From NCBI RefSeq assembly GCF_900589395.1, contig NZ_UUIS01000069.1, forward strand, positions 53,366-117,365: a stretch of 64,000 nucleotides of DNA, given 5' to 3'. Both the position numbers and the translations under genes were made by a program. Positions 51,404-60,195 of the stretch are shown in pieces (position 1 is the first letter of the stretch; every line of letters starts with the position of its first letter). This DNA is from Pseudomonas viridiflava. Its GTDB lineage: Bacteria > Pseudomonadota > Gammaproteobacteria > Pseudomonadales > Pseudomonadaceae. Under the pieces are notes generated by a model. The model was not told the DNA's origin. It worked only from the letters and a program-made list of their open reading frames with translations, and did not search any database.

Positions 51404-51814
51404 TCATGCCGAGGTGTTGTTGCAACCGCCCGACGCCAGGTCCTTGAGGATCGGACAGTCGGGGCGGTCGTTGCCCTGGCAGTGGTCGATCAGGTCGTTC
51501 AGGGTGTCGCGCAGGCTGGCCATTTCGGCGATCTTTCTTTCCAGTTCTTCCACGTGACGCAAGGCCAGGGTCTTGACGTCGGCGCTGGCGCGTTCGCGAT
51601 CCTGCCACAGGGTCAGCAGCCTGCCGGCTTCCTCCAGTGAAAACCCCAGGTCCCGCGAACGCTTGATAAAGCTCAGGGCGTGCAGGTCGTGCGTGCTGTA
51701 GCGGCGATAGCCGCTGTCGCTGCGCTCGGCCGGTTGCAGCAGGCCGATGGATTCGTAGTAGCGGATCATCTTGGCGCTCAGGCCGGTGCGGTGTGCCGCT
51801 TGACCGATATTCAT
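51404..51814 (-). CDS. cueR: Copper-responsive MerR-type regulator CueR
   Basis: 136-residue Cu(I) sensor that activates promoters with long spacers. The MerR helix-turn-helix (MNIGQAAHRTGLSAKMIRYY, GYRRYSTHDLHAL) is followed by a dimer helix and the metal loop with Cys112 and Cys120 in CQGNDRPDC, exactly the E. coli CueR positions and spacing; this spacing is that of Cu/Ag sensors. It is coupled to cueA (4-base overlap), so it should be autoregulated from the cueA promoter. Confidence 0.95.
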   Translation of the reverse strand: MNIGQAAHRTGLSAKMIRYYESIGLLQPAERSDSGYRRYSTHDLHALSFIKRSRDLGFSLEEAGRLLTLWQDRERASADVKTLALRHVEELERKIAEMASLRDTLNDLIDHCQGNDRPDCPILKDLASGGCNNTSA

Positions 51815-54000
51815 GGTTCATCCACCGGGGTTTTTGGTTTCCAGGCCTTGAGCAGCAAGGCATTGCCCACCACGCTGACGCTCGACAAGGCCATGGCCGC
51901 ACCAGCCAGCACCGGGTTGAGGTAGCCCAGGGCGGCCAGGGGCAAACCGATCAGGTTATAGACGAAGGCCCAGAACAGGTTCTGACGGATCTTGGCGTAA
52001 GTCTTGCGGCTGATTTCCAGCGCCGCCGGCACCAGGCGCGGGTCGCCGCGCATCAGGGTGATGCCGGCCGCCTGCATGGCCACATCGGTGCCGCCGCCCA
52101 TGGCGATGCCGACATCGGCGGCGGCCAGGGCCGGCGCGTCGTTGAGGCCGTCGCCGACCATCGCCACCACCCGGTCACGCTTGAGGGCGCTGACAATCGC
52201 GGCCTTGTCGGCCGGCAACACCTGCGCGTGCACCTCGAAGATGCCCAGCGCCTTGGCCACGGTCCGGGCGCTGCCCTGGTTATCGCCGGTCAGCAGATGA
52301 GGCACGATGCCGCGCTTGATCAGTTGCTGCACCGCCTGCCCGGCGCCGGGCTTGACGGTGTCGCCAAAGGCAAACAGGCCGATGACGCCCGGTTCCGGCG
52401 CCAGCTCCACCAGCCAGGACACCGTGCGGCCTTCGGCCTCCCAGGTCTGGGCGGACTCGGCCAGTTCGCCCATCGGCAGGTTGTTTTCGTCCAGCAGGCG
52501 GCGATTGCCCAGCGCCAGTTGCCGGCCTTGCACAGTGGCGGCGATGCCGCGACCCGGCAAGGCCTGGCTGTGTTCAGGCATCGCCAGCGGCAACTGCCAT
52601 TGCGCGCACACCTCCAGCACGGCCTTGGCCAGCGGGTGTTCGCTGCCGCGCTGCAAGGTGCCGGCCCATTGCAGCAATTGTTCTTCGTTGACCCGGGCCG
52701 CGCCCATGTTGGTGATGCGCGGGGTGCCGGCGGTCAGCGTGCCGGTCTTGTCGAACACCACCACGTCGATCTGATGCGCGCGCTCCAGGGCTTCGGCGTC
52801 CTTGATCAGAATGCCGTGGCGGGCGGCCACGCCGGTGCCGGCCATGATCGCCGCCGGCGTGGCCAGGCCCAGGGCGCACGGGCAGGCGATCACCAGCACG
52901 GCAACGGCATTGAGCAGCGCAACTTCCAGGCCTGCGCCGACATACAGCCAGCCGCCCAGGGTCAGCAGGGCGATGACCAGCACCGCCGGTACGAACACCT
53001 GGCTGACCTTGTCGACCAGACGCTGGATCGGCGCCTTGCCGGCCTGGGCGTCTTCGACCAGGCGAATGATGCGCGCCAGCACGGTTTCGGCGCCCAGGGC
53101 CGTCGCCCGTACCAGCAGCCGGCCTTCGCCGTTGATGGCGCCGCCGACCACCGTGTCGCCCGGGTGCTTGGGCACCGGCAGGCTTTCGCCACTGATCAGC
53201 GCTTCGTCGGCATGGCTCTGGCCCTCGATGATCAGGCCGTCCACCGGAAAGCGCTCGCCTGGGCGCACCAGTACCACGTCATCGATGCGCAGCGCGTTGA
53301 TCGCCACGTCGTGCTCCTGGCCATCGATCACTTGCCAGGCCCGTTCCGGGCGCAGCGCTTCCAGACCGCGCAGGGCGCTGGCGGTCTGGCGCTTGGCGCG
53401 GCTTTCGAGGTGTTTGCCCAGCAGCACGAGGGCGATGACCATGGACGAGGCTTCAAAGTACAGGTGCGCGGTGGTGCCCGGTGCAGCGCTGAGCCAGGTG
53501 TAGACGCTCAGGCCGTAACCGGCGCTGGTGCCCAGGGCGACCAGCAGGTCCATGTTGCCCGCCCCGGCCCGCAGGGCTTTCCAGGCGGCGACATAAAAAC
53601 GGGCGCCGAGGATGAATTGCACCGGTGTGGCCAGGGCGAACTGCAGCCAGGCCGGCAGCATGGCGTGCACACCCAATGGTGCGAGCAGCATCGGCAGGAC
53701 TAGCGGCAACGCCAGTGCCAGGGCCAGCAGCACCGCCCAGCGTTCGTGGTCGGCCTGGCGCCTGCGGGTTTCAGCAGGGGCAGGCGCCAGGCTGGCGGCG
53801 TAGCCGGCACGGCTGACCGCTGCGATGAGTGTCTGTGGATCGAGGTCGGGGCGGCCCTGGACATGCGCTCGTTCGTTGGCCAGGTTGACCGTCACGCTGT
53901 CGACCCCCGGCACCTTGGCCAGGGCGCGCTCGACCCTGCCGGCGCAACTGGCGCACGTCATGCCGCTGATCGGCAGGTCCAGGACGATGGCTTCTTGCAT
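51811..54000 (-). CDS. cueA: Cu(I)-exporting P1B-type ATPase
   Basis: 729 residues. One N-terminal heavy-metal domain with GMTCASC (Cys16, Cys19); the membrane CPC motif in ACPCALGLATPAAIMAG; phosphorylation site DKTGTLTAGT; the HP locus SEHPLAKAVLE; and the hinge MVGDGLNDAPALAAADVGIA. It exports Cu(I) from the cytoplasm. The ATG at 54000 begins the protein; an earlier ATG (54033) lies in the promoter region. A CueR-type promoter is directly upstream. Confidence 0.95.
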   Translation of the reverse strand: MQEAIVLDLPISGMTCASCAGRVERALAKVPGVDSVTVNLANERAHVQGRPDLDPQTLIAAVSRAGYAASLAPAPAETRRRQADHERWAVLLALALALPLVLPMLLAPLGVHAMLPAWLQFALATPVQFILGARFYVAAWKALRAGAGNMDLLVALGTSAGYGLSVYTWLSAAPGTTAHLYFEASSMVIALVLLGKHLESRAKRQTASALRGLEALRPERAWQVIDGQEHDVAINALRIDDVVLVRPGERFPVDGLIIEGQSHADEALISGESLPVPKHPGDTVVGGAINGEGRLLVRATALGAETVLARIIRLVEDAQAGKAPIQRLVDKVSQVFVPAVLVIALLTLGGWLYVGAGLEVALLNAVAVLVIACPCALGLATPAAIMAGTGVAARHGILIKDAEALERAHQIDVVVFDKTGTLTAGTPRITNMGAARVNEEQLLQWAGTLQRGSEHPLAKAVLEVCAQWQLPLAMPEHSQALPGRGIAATVQGRQLALGNRRLLDENNLPMGELAESAQTWEAEGRTVSWLVELAPEPGVIGLFAFGDTVKPGAGQAVQQLIKRGIVPHLLTGDNQGSARTVAKALGIFEVHAQVLPADKAAIVSALKRDRVVAMVGDGLNDAPALAAADVGIAMGGGTDVAMQAAGITLMRGDPRLVPAALEISRKTYAKIRQNLFWAFVYNLIGLPLAALGYLNPVLAGAAMALSSVSVVGNALLLKAWKPKTPVDEP

Positions 54001-54032
54001 GGTATTCACTCCCTGAAGGCTCAATGCCTGCA

Positions 54033-54063
54033 AGGATCAACCTTGACCCAGGGGCAAGGTCAA
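54033..54063 (-). promoter_or_regulatory. CueR-type promoter of cueA-cueR
   Basis: On the minus strand, -35 TTGACC (54058-54063) and -10 GATCCT (54033-54038) have a 19-base spacer, the long spacing typical of MerR-family promoters. The dyad ACCTTG..CAAGGT (54040-54060) covers the spacer: ACCTTGCCCCTGGGTCAAGG then T. It ends 6 bases from the stop codon of the neighbouring gene. Confidence 0.88.
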
Positions 54064-54068
54064 GGCAA

Positions 54069-54449
54069 TCAATAATTCAGGCCGGCCGGCGTCAGGTAGT
54101 AACCGTTGAGGTTGGTTGCGATGCGGTACTTGAGGATGTCGCCGGCGCGTACATTGATGCGCATGCTGCTCTGCGCTTCGAGCCCTGCGGCGCAGCCGGG
54201 CACGGTGCCAGGCAGGCGGGTCAGGCGGATGTTGACATTGCCCGGCGGCAGGTTGAACGACACCGATTGCTCCTGGAACACCCGGCCGGCCAGTTGATCC
54301 TGAACATAAATGCCGATTTCGCAGGCGCTGCCCACTTCCAGGCGCTCCCGGGAAATGATCAGGATGCCGTATTCCTGCTGGGCCTGAACGGCAGGCGCTG
54401 TAGCCAGAAGACCCAGCAAGCCCATGAGGCTCAAGACTGATCGACGCAT
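54069..54449 (-). CDS. Periplasmic protein of unknown function in the copper cluster
   Basis: 126 residues with a signal peptide (MRRSVLSLMGLLGLLATAPA, cleavage near VQA-QQEYG). The mature part has two cysteines (SACEIGIY, VPGCAAGL) and no motif I recognise. It sits between cueA and copZ, on the cueA strand, with a CueR-type promoter on both sides; a role in copper handling is my inference from position only. The upstream ATG at 54572 would remove the signal peptide and overlap the copZ promoter. Confidence 0.75.
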   Translation of the reverse strand: MRRSVLSLMGLLGLLATAPAVQAQQEYGILIISRERLEVGSACEIGIYVQDQLAGRVFQEQSVSFNLPPGNVNIRLTRLPGTVPGCAAGLEAQSSMRINVRAGDILKYRIATNLNGYYLTPAGLNY

Positions 54450-54533
54450 CGCGGATGCTCCTGTGAATACCGATGATGGCCAAGCTTGGCCCAGTGCCAG
54501 TCCGAATGCCAGCCCGGCAGACAGACGCGGAAC

Positions 54534-54564
54534 TTGACCTTGCCACGATGGCAAGGTCGAGAAT
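54534..54564 (+). promoter_or_regulatory. CueR-type promoter of copZ
   Basis: -35 TTGACC (54534-54539), 19-base spacer, -10 GAGAAT (54559-54564). The spacer holds a perfect 21-base dyad, ACCTTGCC ACGAT GGCAAGGT (54537-54557). Same design as the cueA promoter. On the opposite strand the hexamers are poor, so it should fire toward copZ only. Confidence 0.88.
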
Positions 54565-54595
54565 GCGTTCATCCCACATGAAGGAGGTCATCAAT

Positions 54596-54790
54596 ATGCA
54601 CGTATTCACCGTTCAAGGCATGACATGCGGGCACTGCGTCCGTGCGGTCACCCAGGCCATACAGGGCGAAGATCCCGGGGCTCAGGTCGAAGTCGACCTG
54701 CCCGGCAAGCAGGTCAGGGTCGACAGCACCCTGGCGGCGCAACGGATCATCGAGCTGATCTCTGAAGAGGGCTATCAGGTCCAGCCGTGA
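54596..54790 (+). CDS. copZ: Copper chaperone CopZ (heavy-metal domain)
   Basis: 64 residues, a single heavy-metal-associated domain with the Cu(I) site GMTCGHC (Cys11, Cys14). It would buffer or deliver copper to CueA. The start at 54596 has AAGGAGG at good spacing; the longer open frame upstream crosses the promoter. It is divergent from the copper-cluster periplasmic gene. Confidence 0.93.
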   Translation: MHVFTVQGMTCGHCVRAVTQAIQGEDPGAQVEVDLPGKQVRVDSTLAAQRIIELISEEGYQVQP

Positions 54791-54884
54791 TCGCGTCCAG
54801 GCGGTAATTTTTCATCGCCCCGCAGTTATCCGTGGGCAAGCCGAGTAGACTGACGCCAATGCTTAGCTTGCTTACGGATACCTG

Positions 54885-56078
54885 ATGAACCCTCGCATCA
54901 TTCTCATTCTCGGTGCCTTGAGCGCCTTCGGCCCGCTGGCCATCGACTTCTACCTGCCTGGCTTTCCGGCCATGGCCCTGGCGTTTGGCACCGACGAAAA
55001 ACACGTGCAACTGACCCTGGCGTCCTACTTTCTAGGCTTGTCGATCGGGCAGTTGGTGTACGGCCCGGCGGCGGACCGCTTTGGCCGGCGCAAGCCCTTA
55101 CTGGTCGGGGTGACCCTGTTTTCCCTGGCGTCGCTGGCGTGTGCCTTTGCGCCGAACCTGGAATGGCTGATCGGAGCGCGTTTCGTGCAGGCACTGGGTG
55201 GCTGCGCCGGAATGGTGATCGCCCGGGCGGTGGTCAGCGACACGTGCGATGCCATTGGTTCGGCCAAGGTGTTTTCGCAATTGATGCTGGTCATGGGCCT
55301 GGCGCCGATCCTGGCGCCGATGCTGGGCGGGGTGATGGTCAATGCCTATGGCTGGCAGTCGATCTTTTTGGCCCTGACCCTGTTCAGCGCGGCCTGCCTG
55401 ATCGCGGTGACCCGTGGCTTGCCCGAAAGCCTGAGCCCGGACCGGCGCGCACCGTTGAGTGGCGCGCCCAGGCAATACTTCAGCCTGCTCGGTGATCGGG
55501 TCTTTATCGGCTATGCCTTGAGTGGCGGCATTGCCATGGCCGGGATGTTTGCCTACGTCGCCGGTTCGCCGTTCGTGTTCATCAAGCTATATGGTGTGCC
55601 GGCCGAGCACTATGGCTGGCTGTTCGGCATGAACGCTGCCGGTTTCATCCTGGTGGCGCAGATCAATGCCCGGTTGTTGCGCCGCTTTGGTCCTGCCTTC
55701 TTGCTGTCGCGCGCCATTCTGGTTTACCTGACGGCTGCCCTGACGGTGTTGGGCATCAGCCTGCTGCGCACTGAACAGCTGTGGCCTTTGCTGGTGCCGC
55801 TGTTCATATGCCTGGCCAGCCTGGGGTGCATCATCCCCAATGCCTCGGCCTGCGCCATGAATGGCCAGGGCCGTCGCGCCGGCAGTGCTTCGGCCTTGCT
55901 CGGTTGCCTGCAGTTCAGCGTGGCAGCCGGCGCGTCCAGCCTGGTCGGCCTGCTGCATGATGGCACCGCCACCGCCATGACCCTGGTGATCAGCCTGTGC
56001 GCCGCGCTGGCAGTGACGATGTCGATCTATACCCGGCGTCAGGTGCGGCGCCGCGAAGCGCAGAACGTAGCGGCCTAG
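54885..56078 (+). CDS. Bcr/CflA family MFS drug exporter
   Basis: 397 residues, 12 helices. It starts MNPRIILILGALSAFGPLAI and continues with DFYLPGFPAMA, GQLVYGPAADRFGRRKPLLV (MFS motif A), FVQALGGCAGMVIARAVVSD, all typical of the Bcr/CflA group. The substrate is not readable. It ends with a 4-base overlap of the convergent oxidoreductase gene. Confidence 0.92.
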   Translation: MNPRIILILGALSAFGPLAIDFYLPGFPAMALAFGTDEKHVQLTLASYFLGLSIGQLVYGPAADRFGRRKPLLVGVTLFSLASLACAFAPNLEWLIGARFVQALGGCAGMVIARAVVSDTCDAIGSAKVFSQLMLVMGLAPILAPMLGGVMVNAYGWQSIFLALTLFSAACLIAVTRGLPESLSPDRRAPLSGAPRQYFSLLGDRVFIGYALSGGIAMAGMFAYVAGSPFVFIKLYGVPAEHYGWLFGMNAAGFILVAQINARLLRRFGPAFLLSRAILVYLTAALTVLGISLLRTEQLWPLLVPLFICLASLGCIIPNASACAMNGQGRRAGSASALLGCLQFSVAAGASSLVGLLHDGTATAMTLVISLCAALAVTMSIYTRRQVRRREAQNVAA

Positions 56079-57088
56079 AAGCCTTCGAGCACAACCTTGC
56101 CCCTGGCCTTGCCGCTTTCGAGCAGGGCGTGGGCGCGGCGCAGGTTGGCGGCATTGATGGTGCCGAAGTGCTCGCCGAACGTGGTTTTCAGGGTGTCGGC
56201 ATCGATCAGTTGGGCGACGCGGTCGAGCAGGTGGTGCTGTTCGATCATGTCGTCGGTCTGGAACATCGAGCGGGTGTACATGAACTCCCAGTGCAGCGAC
56301 AGGCTCTTGCGCTTGAGCAGCTTGATGTCCAGGTGTTCCGGGTCGTCGATCAACGCCAGTTTGCCTTGGGGCCTGAGCACCTCCACCAACTGCGCCAGGT
56401 GCTGGTCGGTGTGGGTCAGGCTGGCCACATGCGTGACGTCCTTGATGCCGATGCGCTGCAGTTCTTCGTGCAGGGGGCGGCTGTGGTCGATCACTTCGTG
56501 GGCGCCCAACTCACGCACCCAGGCGGCTGTTTCAGGCCGTGAAGCGGTACCGATCACCTTGAGCGATGTGAGTTGGCGTGCCAGCTGGGTCAGGATCGAG
56601 CCGACCCCGCCGGCGGCGCCGACGATCAGCAGCGTTTGTGCCTGGTGCGTTGCGCCTTCGGCGACCTGCAGGCGCTCGAACAGCAGCTCCCAGGCGGTAA
56701 TGGCGGTCAGCGGCAGGGCGGCGGCATGGGCAAACCCCAGCGAGGCCGGCATGTGGCCGACAATGCGTTCGTCCACCACATGGCGTTCACTGTTGCCGCC
56801 CGGACGGGTCAGGTCGCCGGCGTAGAACACCCTGTCGCCCGGCTGGAACAACGTCACTTCGCTGCCCACCGCCATGACCACGCCGGCGACGTCCCAGCCC
56901 AGCACCTTGGCCGCGCCGTTCTCTGGCGCGACATTGCGACGGATCTTGGTGTCCACGGGGTTGACCGAAATGGCCTTGACCTCCACCAGCAGATCACGCG
57001 GGCCGGCAACCGGCTCAGGCAGTTCGATGTCTTGCAGGGCCTGGGCGTCTTCGAGGGGCAAGGGTTGGTAATAGGCAATGGCTTTCAT
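56075..57088 (-). CDS. Zinc-type alcohol dehydrogenase-like oxidoreductase (quinone reductase type)
   Basis: 337 residues, medium-chain dehydrogenase fold. N-terminal GroES-like domain (VNPVDTKIRRNVAPENGAAK, LGWDVAGVVMAVG), NADPH-binding GAAGGVGSILTQLARQL. No structural or catalytic zinc cysteines are seen, so it is likely a zinc-independent reductase. A LysR gene is divergent across 111 bases and may regulate it. Confidence 0.9.
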   Translation of the reverse strand: MKAIAYYQPLPLEDAQALQDIELPEPVAGPRDLLVEVKAISVNPVDTKIRRNVAPENGAAKVLGWDVAGVVMAVGSEVTLFQPGDRVFYAGDLTRPGGNSERHVVDERIVGHMPASLGFAHAAALPLTAITAWELLFERLQVAEGATHQAQTLLIVGAAGGVGSILTQLARQLTSLKVIGTASRPETAAWVRELGAHEVIDHSRPLHEELQRIGIKDVTHVASLTHTDQHLAQLVEVLRPQGKLALIDDPEHLDIKLLKRKSLSLHWEFMYTRSMFQTDDMIEQHHLLDRVAQLIDADTLKTTFGEHFGTINAANLRRAHALLESGKARGKVVLEGF

Positions 57089-57199
57089 GGGGTGTCCTTG
57101 GGGGATTGATCAATGGAGGGATCATTACCTGTTTGCGCGCAGGGTAAAACCGGCTAAAACAGCAGACTCTTTCAATAAATTTTTGATAGTCGAGGCAGC

Positions 57200-58135
57200 A
57201 TGCTGCGTTTTGACGATGTGCAGTTGTTTGTACGCGCGGCCGATCTGGGCAGCCTGTCGGCCGCTGCCAGGGCCATGGACCTGTCGGCAGCGGTGGCCAG
57301 CGCGGCGCTCAAGCGGCTTGAGCAGCGGCTGGGCGCCCGCTTGCTGGCCCGCTCTACGCGCAGCCTGCGGCTGACCGCCGAGGGTGAGGGGTTCTTGCAA
57401 TATGCCCGCGCCGCGCTCAGCAGCCTGGAAGAAGGCCAGCGCGTGCTGGCCGGGCGCCAGGACCAGTGCAGCGGCGTGCTGCTGTTGTCGGCGCCCTCGG
57501 ATTTCGGGCGCAACGTCCTGCTGCCCTGGCTGGACGAATTTCAACAACAACATCCCTTGTTGAGCGTGCGTCTGCTGTTGGGCGATGGCATCACCGACCT
57601 GTTCCGCCAGCCGGTGGATGTCGCGCTGCGCTATGGCGAGCCTGAAGACTCCAGCCTGGTGGCCTTGCCGCTGGCGCCGGACAATCGTCGGGTGCTGTGT
57701 GCTGCACCCGATTATCTGGCCCGGCATGGCGAGCCGCAGCAGGTCGAGCACCTGGCGTTGCACAACTGCCTGTTGTACCGGCTTGGCGAGCGCATCCATG
57801 ACCACTGGCGCTTCGAGGACGGCAAGCGTGAGGTTGGCCTGACGGTGCGTGGCGACCGGTTCAGTGATGACGCCGATGTGGTGCGTCGCTGGGCGGTGGC
57901 GGGCATGGGCGTGGCTTACAAGTCGTGGCTGGATGTGGCGGCCGATGTGCATGCCGGGCGGTTGAAGGTGTTGATGCCCGGGTTGCGCGGTGAACGGGCA
58001 CCCTTGAATCTGCTGTGCAGCCACCGTGCGCAGTTGAGCCGGCCGGTCAATCTGCTGTTGGCGATGCTTCGGCAACGTTGCGCTGAGTGGGGGGCACAGC
58101 ATGGTGAAACGTCCTACAGTCATTTCGGAAAATAG
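57200..58135 (+). CDS. LysR family transcriptional regulator
   Basis: 311 residues with an N-terminal winged helix (LRFDDVQLFVRAADLGSLSA, AAALKRLEQRLGARLLARST) and a C-terminal substrate-binding fold (LLLSAPSDFGRNVLLPWLDE, VALRYGEPEDSSLVALPLAP). It is divergent from the oxidoreductase, the usual LysR arrangement, so control of that gene is likely. The effector is unknown. Confidence 0.93.
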   Translation: MLRFDDVQLFVRAADLGSLSAAARAMDLSAAVASAALKRLEQRLGARLLARSTRSLRLTAEGEGFLQYARAALSSLEEGQRVLAGRQDQCSGVLLLSAPSDFGRNVLLPWLDEFQQQHPLLSVRLLLGDGITDLFRQPVDVALRYGEPEDSSLVALPLAPDNRRVLCAAPDYLARHGEPQQVEHLALHNCLLYRLGERIHDHWRFEDGKREVGLTVRGDRFSDDADVVRRWAVAGMGVAYKSWLDVAADVHAGRLKVLMPGLRGERAPLNLLCSHRAQLSRPVNLLLAMLRQRCAEWGAQHGETSYSHFGK

Positions 58136-58354
58136 CAGGGCTCAACACTGCTTTTCGCTGTGAAGTGTCACCATGAGCCAAACGGCCACCGGTGCTGGCA
58201 GGCACCACGTCGATGATGGCCGTTATCCCGGTGCCTGGGGTTACAGGCGAAGCCTATACTGGCGGACCTGGGAGGGGTCGCACTGTCGTATAGCCAGCAG
58301 CATGGGATGCTGGACGGCAGGCGATGGATGAATGTTTCGACAGGGAGTGAATAC

Positions 58355-59047
58355 ATGGAATACGCACCTAGCATCAGCCAGATCGCAGCATTGCTGGCCG
58401 ATCCCAAGCGCAGTGCGATGCTTTGGGCCTTGATGGATGGCGCTGCGCGCCCTGCCGATGAGTTGGCTTTGCAGGCAGGGTTGTCCACTGCCTCCGCCGG
58501 TGCGCACCTGGCGCGTCTGGCGGCCGGTGGCTTGCTGAAACAGGAGACCCGCGGCCGCAAGCGCTTTTTCCGGCTGGCGGCGCCTGAGGTCGGCGCCGCT
58601 GTGCAGGCGCTGGCCTGTGCGTCACAGGTCAGCGCCGAACAGGTCAGCCGCCGCCTGGCCCAGCCTTTGCCACCGTTACCATTGCGCCGGGCGCGGGTGT
58701 GTTGCGATCACCTGGGCGGTGAGCTGGCCGCCGAGTTGTACAAGCGCCTGCTGGGTGATGGCTGGATCGCCCAGCAGGAGCAGCGCATCGAAGTGACCAG
58801 CAAGGGCATGATCAAGTTCGCCGAACGTGGCATCTACGTGCCGGCCCTGGCCCAGCGCGAGCGTGAAACCGTCTGCGCCTGCCCCGCCTGCAACGAGCTC
58901 AGCCCGCACCTGGGCGGTGCCTTGGGGGCGGGGCTGTTGCAGCTGTTCATCCAGATGGGCTGGCTGCGTCCCACCGAGGAGTCCGACACGTTGCAGATCT
59001 CCTCCAACGGTCAGCGCGAGATCAGCAAGATCGCATCGGCGGCCTGA
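58355..59047 (+). CDS. ArsR-like winged-helix regulator with C-terminal extension
   Basis: 230 residues. The N-terminal part reads as an ArsR winged helix (ISQIAALLADPKRSAMLWAL, LSTASAGAHLARLAAGGLLK). The extension (about 100-230) contains cysteine-rich stretches (RVCCDHLGGELA and ETVCACPACNELSPHLGG) that could bind metal. The ATG at 58355 has GGGAGTG upstream. Ligand and target are unknown. Confidence 0.85.
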   Translation: MEYAPSISQIAALLADPKRSAMLWALMDGAARPADELALQAGLSTASAGAHLARLAAGGLLKQETRGRKRFFRLAAPEVGAAVQALACASQVSAEQVSRRLAQPLPPLPLRRARVCCDHLGGELAAELYKRLLGDGWIAQQEQRIEVTSKGMIKFAERGIYVPALAQRERETVCACPACNELSPHLGGALGAGLLQLFIQMGWLRPTEESDTLQISSNGQREISKIASAA

Positions 59048-59070
59048 CAGGCTGATTGGCCGCACAGGCC

Positions 59071-60024
59071 TCAGGGCTTGACCAGGCGGGCGTCCAGGCT
59101 GTTTTGCGCCAGGCGACGGGCCTGGTCCTCGGTCATGCCCAGATGGGTGTGCAGGGCATGGAAGTTTTCTGTCACATAGCCGCCGAAGTACGCCGGATCG
59201 TCAGAGTTGACTGTGACTTTCACGCCGCGCTCGAGCATGTCGAGGATGTTGTGCTGGCTCATGTCGTCAAACACGCACAGTTTGGTATTGGACAGCGGGC
59301 AGACCGTCAGCGGGATCTGTTCGTCGATGATGCGCTGCATCAGGCGCTCGTCTTCGATGGCACGCACGCCGTGATCGATCCGCTGGATCTTGAGCAGGTC
59401 CAGCGCTTGCCAGATGTACTCGGGCGGGCCTTCTTCACCGGCATGGGCCACAGTAAGAAAGCCCTCATTGCGGGCACGATCGAATACGCGCTGGAACTTG
59501 CTTGGCGGGTGTCCCATCTCCGAGCTGTCCAGGCCGACGGCCACGAAGGCATCGCGAAACGGCAGGGCCTGGTTCAGGGTCTGCTCGGCCTGCTCTTCGC
59601 TGAGGTGGCGCAGAAAGCTCAGGATCAGACCGCTGCCGATGCCCAGCTGTTGCTTGCCGTCTTTGAGGGCTTTGGTAATACCGGCCAGCACGACTTCGAA
59701 CGGGATACCGCGGTCGGTATGGGTCTGCGGGTCGAAGAAGGGCTCGGTGTGGATCACGTTCTGCGCCTTGCAGCGCAGCAGATAGGCCCAGGTCAGGTCG
59801 TAGAAGTCCTGCTCGGTGCGCAACACGTCCGCGCCCTGGTAATAAAGGTCGAGAAACTCTTGCAGGTTATTGAAGGCATAAGCCTGGCGCAGGGCCTCGA
59901 CGTCGTTCCAGGGCAGGGCAATCTTGTTGCGCTCGGCCAGGGCGAACAGCAGTTCAGGCTCCAGCGAGCCCTCAAGGTGCAGATGCAGTTCTGCCTTGGG
60001 CAGGGCGTTCAACCAGTCGTACAT
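59071..60024 (-). CDS. add: Adenine deaminase (adenosine deaminase superfamily)
   Basis: 317 residues. Zinc-site and catalytic features: AELHLHLEGSLEPELL, the HAGEEGPPEYIWQAL region, RIDHGVRAIED and NSDDPAYFGGYVTENF. The P. aeruginosa homologue (PA0148) has been shown to deaminate adenine rather than adenosine; the similar sequence here (for example SSEMGHPPSKFQ) makes adenine to hypoxanthine the better guess, although many databases call it adenosine deaminase. Confidence 0.9.
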   Translation of the reverse strand: MYDWLNALPKAELHLHLEGSLEPELLFALAERNKIALPWNDVEALRQAYAFNNLQEFLDLYYQGADVLRTEQDFYDLTWAYLLRCKAQNVIHTEPFFDPQTHTDRGIPFEVVLAGITKALKDGKQQLGIGSGLILSFLRHLSEEQAEQTLNQALPFRDAFVAVGLDSSEMGHPPSKFQRVFDRARNEGFLTVAHAGEEGPPEYIWQALDLLKIQRIDHGVRAIEDERLMQRIIDEQIPLTVCPLSNTKLCVFDDMSQHNILDMLERGVKVTVNSDDPAYFGGYVTENFHALHTHLGMTEDQARRLAQNSLDARLVKP

Positions 60025-60195
60025 GGAATGCTCTCATCAGGTGCAGTGGCCGGGCATTTTACAGATGGCCACCTTGTCGTGGGTGAAAGCTGACCGAACG
60101 GTCGGTGGGCGTACGGTCTGCCGCTTGAAACCTTTTGACACATTGGTGGCTCTGAGACTGCAAGCAACCTTGCGTCATTCAAGTGGAAAAGCACA

